From: Marinobacter salexigens
Lineage (GTDB): Bacteria > Pseudomonadota > Gammaproteobacteria > Pseudomonadales > Oleiphilaceae
Length of the DNA: 64,000 nt
Reading direction: 5' to 3'
NCBI RefSeq assembly: GCF_002806945.1
Contig: NZ_NIHC01000006.1
Span: 273,454 to 337,453 of the forward strand
Made by a program: the position numbers and the translations under genes. A model generated the notes under the pieces. It saw only the letters and a program-made list of their open reading frames with translations. It was not told the origin of the DNA and did no database searches. This document shows positions 61,001 through 64,000 of the stretch, one piece after another. Position 1 is the stretch's first letter; every line of letters starts with the position of its first letter.

Positions 61001-61544
61001 CGCAATAGTCGACCGTATCAGCGATATGCTGAATTATCCTGTTAGCGTTCAGTCTGTCCAGGGAAAAGGCAGCGTCTTTGGTGTCACTGTTCCCCTCGCA
61101 CCCGAGGGCCAATCCCGGACAGACACCGTGGAAACAGCTACGACAAGCTCCCGGCGCGTTTCCACTCTTGGCGGTCTTAAAGTGCTCTGTATCGACAACG
61201 ATCCGGCAATACTGCAGGGAATGGTCGCACTGTTAAGTAACTGGAAATGCGATATAACGGCAGCAGAAAGTCTTGAGCACGCATTAGAGCAGCTTGGAAG
61301 AACGCAGCCCGACATCATACTTGCCGATTATCAGCTTGATGACGACAAAAATGGACTGGACGCAATGGATGCCATACGTGCCTCATTCGAACAAGACATA
61401 CCGGGCATTCTGATAACCGGGTATATGGCTCCAGAAGTCCGCGACGATGCTATTGAGCGTGGGTATCAGGTTCTCTATAAACCCGTTAAGCCTGCAGCTT
61501 TGAGAGCTATGGTGAACAAACTTTTGAAACATAAGCGATCATGA
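58023..61544 (+). CDS. Symporter-domain hybrid sensor histidine kinase (CrbS/MxtR-like)
   Basis: An 1173-residue membrane hybrid kinase. Residues about 1-530 are a sodium:solute-symporter-like domain with ~13 helices (VYSLSLAVYFTSWTFYGAVG, SLLLGIRRVAIFVVLLTAYG); PAS domain about 645-770 (NISLGVSVVNQQQQVVVWNQ...); coiled coil (YLEQRVKERTLELQAINEQM); HisKA with His819 in AAASHDLLQPLNAARLF; HATPase (NFLSNAIRYT, WDTGPGIPGDQ, GLGLGLAIVDR); and a C-terminal REC domain (KVLCIDNDPAI, IILADYQLDDD, YKPVKP). This architecture is that of CrbS/MxtR, which with CrbR/ErdR turns on acetyl-CoA synthetase and acetate uptake. No CrbR-like HTH regulator is adjacent. Confidence 0.9.
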   Translation: MISVWLLVLISITYISILFIIAWAGDKHPGLYRRRLARTHVYSLSLAVYFTSWTFYGAVGRATQEGLGFLPIYLGPLLVFVFGAPLLRRIIYISKRNNSTSIADFIASRYGKSQLLAAMIATFALIGSVPYIALQLKAIAMGFSVLSNTGNGTQELSTAAWSDAAWYITLALTAFTVLFGTRHLESTEHHRGMIQAVAFESLIKLVAFVAVGLFVGYGLYNGFGDLAGNIKQAGLTGILTTDGLEAPAFITQTLVAMLAIICLPRQFHVMVVENADHRDFEVARWAMPVYLIVASAFVLPIAAAGLLAPEVIADNPDILILQLPIMAGKEWLAILAFLGGGSAAAAMVIVCSVAIATMVSNEIIMPALLKFFRPRMNRQADLSSLLLGIRRVAIFVVLLTAYGFYRMAGKDYSLTSFGLLSFAAAAQFGPALVGGILWRRGNATGAAWGLGLGFLIWCYTLLLPALASTGWFSDSLINQGMWGLSWTRPTALFGLDLDQTSHGIIWSLGINTLVYVLLSLVTRQRVREKIQIASFFQDPHPKGDSVQHQSWQREILTSDLQALSDRFMGEERSEAIFRNYGRRNAVRLYPQRPASTHLMKYVERQLASVIGASTARVVLESTLTGRDMQIEDVVSIVDEASQAMTFSRELLQSAIENISLGVSVVNQQQQVVVWNQRYLELFSYPKGFVKAGRPAEDLMRYNLTNAHLPARRIDDIISDHYASMREGKLISYERQRPDGTVIKIDGSPIPGGGYVTTFQDITAMRRTEQALKETNTYLEQRVKERTLELQAINEQMLKAKSVAEQANQSKTRFLAAASHDLLQPLNAARLFTSALAGKASSDETKDLVDHIDSSLGAAEEIISTLLDISKLDAGALEPDLGVFPVNDIMRHLATDFTAIAEDQGLKLHVVPSSAWVYSDSKLLRRVIQNFLSNAIRYTTKGRILLGCRRLKGYLRIEVWDTGPGIPGDQLTLIFEEFRRFQQGKDKKGLGLGLAIVDRISDMLNYPVSVQSVQGKGSVFGVTVPLAPEGQSRTDTVETATTSSRRVSTLGGLKVLCIDNDPAILQGMVALLSNWKCDITAAESLEHALEQLGRTQPDIILADYQLDDDKNGLDAMDAIRASFEQDIPGILITGYMAPEVRDDAIERGYQVLYKPVKPAALRAMVNKLLKHKRS

Positions 61545-63181
61545 GCATCCCGATAAAAAAGGACATAAGCGCCTTTGGTAAACTCACCTACCTGGTGATT
61601 GACGACTTTGAGAACTTCAGAATCTCAATGCGTCATATGCTTCGAAGTTGCGGTGCCCAAAACATTGAACTTGTCGCCAATGCCAGGCCCGCAATACAGT
61701 ACTGCACATACAATCATGTTGATGTCGTGCTCTGCGACTATAACCTCGGGAAAGGAAAAAACGGGCAACACATTCTTGAAGAACTTCGCCATAAAAAGCT
61801 GCTGAAACGAACGTCCCTATTTCTTATGGTCACTTCAGAAACGTCCAGGCAAATGGTTTTGGGCGCGCGTGAATACCAGCCAGATGCATATCTGACCAAA
61901 CCCATTAATCGTACCATGCTGGAAAAGCGCCTCGGTAGCCTGATCGAACAACGTAACGCATTACTCACAATAAACCGGGCAATAGATCAGGAAAACTATC
62001 CAGAAGCCATTTCGCTCTGCATCGCAGCCGTTAAACGGCTACCACGGTATAAAACCTGGCTGATGAAAACCTTGGGGGAACTCTATTTTTTGCTCGGAGA
62101 CCTTTCCCATGCGCTTAAAGTGTACGACGACGTTCTTTCCCAGCGTGAGTTGACTTGGGCCAGAGTCGGTCGAAGCAAAATTCTCTTAGCCAATCATCGC
62201 TATAATGAGGCAGTCGAAAGCCTGAATGAGTTGGTTAAAGCCCACCCTGACCATATGGAAGCCTACGACCTCCTGGCACTTGGCCTTGAACGCCAAAATC
62301 GCTCCATGCGGGCTCAGAAGGTACTTGAACAAGCAACTCAGCATTCTCCCAATGCTCTTCTCAGGCAAAAGCATCTGGCAGAACTTGCCGAATCAAACCA
62401 GGACATGACAACAGCCGCAAAGGCTTGGCGAAGCACAGTGATCCTTGGTACTTATTCAATCCATGATAACCCAGACCATTACATCTCCCTCAGTCATGCA
62501 TTATGCGAGCTCAGCGAAGGCGACAAAGATACGGTGGGAGAAGAGCTCGCGAACGAAGCTCTTTCAATACTTGATACCATGTTAAAACGATTTCCAGATA
62601 ATCAGGCCCTTGAACTTCGTAGCCAGATCATCAAATGCCGGATTTATTCAGTTATGGGGCAGACCAATAAAGCTAATTCAATACTGGTAAGCGTCGATGG
62701 AAGGTTCCCGGATACAGGCTGTATACCTTTGGAAACAGGGCTGGACTACGCTAAAACATTATTCCAGCTTGGCCATGAAAGTGAAGCAAAAAAACTGCTC
62801 GACGATTTGGCTACGAGTCTTAATGATGACGCTTACGCAGTTAAAAAAATTGAAAACCTTCTGGACGAGCCTGTCAGCTTCCGCCTGAAGATTAACGCCC
62901 GCAGCTTAAATCGGGAAGGAATTTCAGCCTTCGAGTCTGGTGATCTTAATGCGGCTGAAGATATCTTTACCAAAGCGCTTGAGATAATTCCGGATCATCC
63001 GGCGCTGAACCTCAACCAAGTTCAGGTTCTTATCAAAAAACATGCAAGCGGCAACAGCAGTGAGAAACTTATAGAACGCTGTAAGCAGCACCTTGATCGC
63101 TTGTCCGACCTTCCAGAAAGGCATAGGCAATACAGGCGCTACGTTGCTCTAAAGCGAAAACTGCAGGCACTGACTCTATGA
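61541..63181 (+). CDS. Response regulator with N-terminal REC and C-terminal TPR domains
   Basis: A 546-residue protein. N-terminal REC domain (residues about 1-140): YLVIDDFENFRISM (acidic pair), phospho-acceptor Asp66 in VVLCDYNLGKG, MVTSETSRQM and LTKPINR (Lys). Residues ~145-540 are tetratricopeptide-like helices (LGELYFLLGDLSHALKVYDDVL, ALGLERQNRSMRAQKVLEQA, GISAFESGDLNAAEDIFTKALEIIPDHPALNLNQVQV). No DNA-binding domain, so output is by protein contact. Its ATG overlaps the kinase stop by four bases and its stop overlaps the next kinase, so the three are a translationally coupled module. Confidence 0.9.
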   Translation: MSIPIKKDISAFGKLTYLVIDDFENFRISMRHMLRSCGAQNIELVANARPAIQYCTYNHVDVVLCDYNLGKGKNGQHILEELRHKKLLKRTSLFLMVTSETSRQMVLGAREYQPDAYLTKPINRTMLEKRLGSLIEQRNALLTINRAIDQENYPEAISLCIAAVKRLPRYKTWLMKTLGELYFLLGDLSHALKVYDDVLSQRELTWARVGRSKILLANHRYNEAVESLNELVKAHPDHMEAYDLLALGLERQNRSMRAQKVLEQATQHSPNALLRQKHLAELAESNQDMTTAAKAWRSTVILGTYSIHDNPDHYISLSHALCELSEGDKDTVGEELANEALSILDTMLKRFPDNQALELRSQIIKCRIYSVMGQTNKANSILVSVDGRFPDTGCIPLETGLDYAKTLFQLGHESEAKKLLDDLATSLNDDAYAVKKIENLLDEPVSFRLKINARSLNREGISAFESGDLNAAEDIFTKALEIIPDHPALNLNQVQVLIKKHASGNSSEKLIERCKQHLDRLSDLPERHRQYRRYVALKRKLQALTL

Positions 63182-63858
63182 AAAACCGGAATATCGACTT
63201 TTCTATGGTACTGGCTCTGACGGTACATGATATGAAGAACTCTCTAGGGATGCTGCTCAACTCCCTGGATGAGCTGCGAACCGAGAACTATGACAACCTT
63301 AACGATTCCTCAAAGCTTAATACCCTTCAGTACGAAGCTGAACGGATACACAACGATCTTGTGCAGTTGCTCGGAATATACAGGCTTGGTGAAAATAACC
63401 TTTCCGCACATATAGAAGAGCATTCCGTTCCTGAATTTCTGTCTGAGCACTTGGCCAGACACACGCCACTCCTGGAAGGCCTCGGGATTGAGTGCACCAT
63501 CGAAGTCGAGGCTATAAGCGGTTATTTCGATGCCGATCTGCTTACAGGCGCCCTGAACAACATAATCAACAATGCAATTCGCTATACCGAATCTCGTATA
63601 AGGTTAACAGCCAATGAACGAGACGGCTATCTGGTGATAGGGATAGAGGATGATGGCGAGGGATACCCCGAAAGCATGCAGCATACGGGAACCTTGAGCT
63701 TCAAATCCTTGGACTTCAATACAGGAAGCACCAGCCTTGGTCTTTACTTTGTATCTGCTATTGCCAATCTTCATTCCGAAGGCGAACGAACAGGTTACCT
63801 CAAGATCCGCAATGGTGGAGAAATCGGCGGAGGCGTTTTTGAAATCTGGCTTCCATAG
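63178..63858 (+). CDS. Soluble sensor histidine kinase without sensor domain
   Basis: A 226-residue cytoplasmic kinase. There is a short dimerisation helix with His17 in LALTVHDMKNSLGMLLNSL (HDMKN, H-box), then HATPase with NNIINNAIRYT (N-box), EDDGEGYPE (G1) and LGLYFVSAIANLH (G2). It has no PAS, transmembrane or other sensing region, so it probably reads input through a partner such as the TPR protein. Overlaps the TPR gene in ATGA. The rRNA operon begins beyond it on the opposite strand. Confidence 0.9.
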   Translation: MKNRNIDFSMVLALTVHDMKNSLGMLLNSLDELRTENYDNLNDSSKLNTLQYEAERIHNDLVQLLGIYRLGENNLSAHIEEHSVPEFLSEHLARHTPLLEGLGIECTIEVEAISGYFDADLLTGALNNIINNAIRYTESRIRLTANERDGYLVIGIEDDGEGYPESMQHTGTLSFKSLDFNTGSTSLGLYFVSAIANLHSEGERTGYLKIRNGGEIGGGVFEIWLP

Positions 63859-63904
63859 CCGACACCAATGATAGCTCCTCTCAAACCTAAATTCCGGGCA
63901 TAAA

Positions 63905-63936
63905 AAAACCCCAGCTTCTTTGGAAGCTGGGGTTTT
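63905..63936 (-). terminator. rRNA operon terminator
   Basis: AAAACCCCAGCTTC and GAAGCTGGGGTTTT make a 14-bp stem with a four-base loop; on the minus strand a run of seven T follows. It lies just after the 5S rRNA 3' end and ends the ribosomal RNA transcript. The other strand could end the kinase transcript too. Confidence 0.85.
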
Positions 63937-63945
63937 GGGTATTAA

Positions 63946-64000
63946 GAGTCTGACGATGACCTACTCTCACATGGGCAAATGCCACACTACCATCGGCGCA
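63946..64000 (-). rRNA. rrf: 5S ribosomal RNA, 3' part (cut by window edge)
   Basis: The minus-strand sequence reads TGCGCCGATGGTAGTGTGGC, then CCCATGTGAGAGTAGGTCATC and GTCAGAC, the conserved 3' third of gammaproteobacterial 5S rRNA, immediately before a terminator. The 5' part continues beyond base 64000. The exact 3' end is uncertain by a few bases. An rrn operon (23S, 16S) is expected further right. Confidence 0.9.

Overview
The window is ordinary, gene-dense chromosome of a marine gammaproteobacterium. Gene order and protein character point to Marinobacter or a close relative in the Pseudomonadales/Alteromonadales area; this is an inference from synteny (surE-pcm-nlpD-rpoS, ispD-ftsB-eno-kdsA-pyrG-tilS-accA-dnaE, hda-purMN, rsxABCDGE-nth), not a database result. 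No prophage, insertion sequence, CRISPR array, tRNA or plasmid-type gene was seen. Nearly all DNA is coding and no gene-free stretch exceeds 300 bases.

Layout. 1-7.9 kb: a truncated ampD, a DUF1631 protein, nadC, an orphan ParA ATPase with a YqcC protein, then hda, a CDP-alcohol phosphatidyltransferase and a DUF2066 protein. 8-10.7 kb: purM-purN and a DUF3108 periplasmic protein, ending tail-to-tail with avtA inside a palindrome that holds both stop codons. 10.6-14.5 kb: avtA, a YjaG-family gene, dcd and the Fe-S carrier gene apbC/mrp. 14.7-22.9 kb: metG, the complete rsxABCDGE electron-transport operon and nth. 23-31.3 kb, minus strand: a chalcone-isomerase-like exported protein, then rpoS, nlpD, a DUF368 lipid-carrier translocase, pcm, surE, truD, ispF, ispD and ftsB. 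31.5-41.5 kb, minus strand: eno, kdsA, pyrG, tilS, accA and dnaE. 41.5-48.4 kb: a TlpA-like lipoprotein, an ArsC-family protein, a WrbA-like flavoprotein, a DUF2069 protein, an orphan GspE-type ATPase, a DUF3080 lipoprotein and the methionine-salvage genes mtnC-mtnD-mtnB. 48.4-51.3 kb: a two-subunit molybdenum hydroxylase (IorAB type) followed by a gutted xdhC pseudogene. 51.4-55.1 kb: a tiny three-repeat lipoprotein, an Smr protein, a cNMP/CBS/DUF294 protein and a DEDDh exonuclease. 55.3-63.9 kb: a DUF4212 plus sodium:solute symporter pair (acetate-permease-like), a small membrane protein, a symporter-domain hybrid kinase of the CrbS/MxtR type, a REC-TPR response regulator and a soluble histidine kinase. 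The window ends in the 3' end of a 5S rRNA gene on the minus strand, with its terminator.

The most unusual signal is a dispersed intergenic repeat present three times (13286-13393, 30874-30983, 32840-32946). Each copy is a 27-28 nt near-perfect inverted repeat whose arm sequence differs between copies, enclosing a conserved 53-54 nt core. Read on one strand, every core folds into two small hairpins whose hexaloops both have the form ANGGAN in the context CANGGANG, which is the recognition element of CsrA/RsmA-family proteins. Stem substitutions between copies compensate. This may be a mobile or RNA-level repeat carrying paired CsrA sites; strand orientation of two of the copies argues for caution.

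How genes work together. Several groups form evident functional units: the rsx complex with nth, the mtn salvage trio (no mtnA here), the Fe-S/Mo hydroxylase pair, and the small-subunit/large-subunit symporter with a following signalling cassette that probably senses or responds to acetate-like carbon sources.
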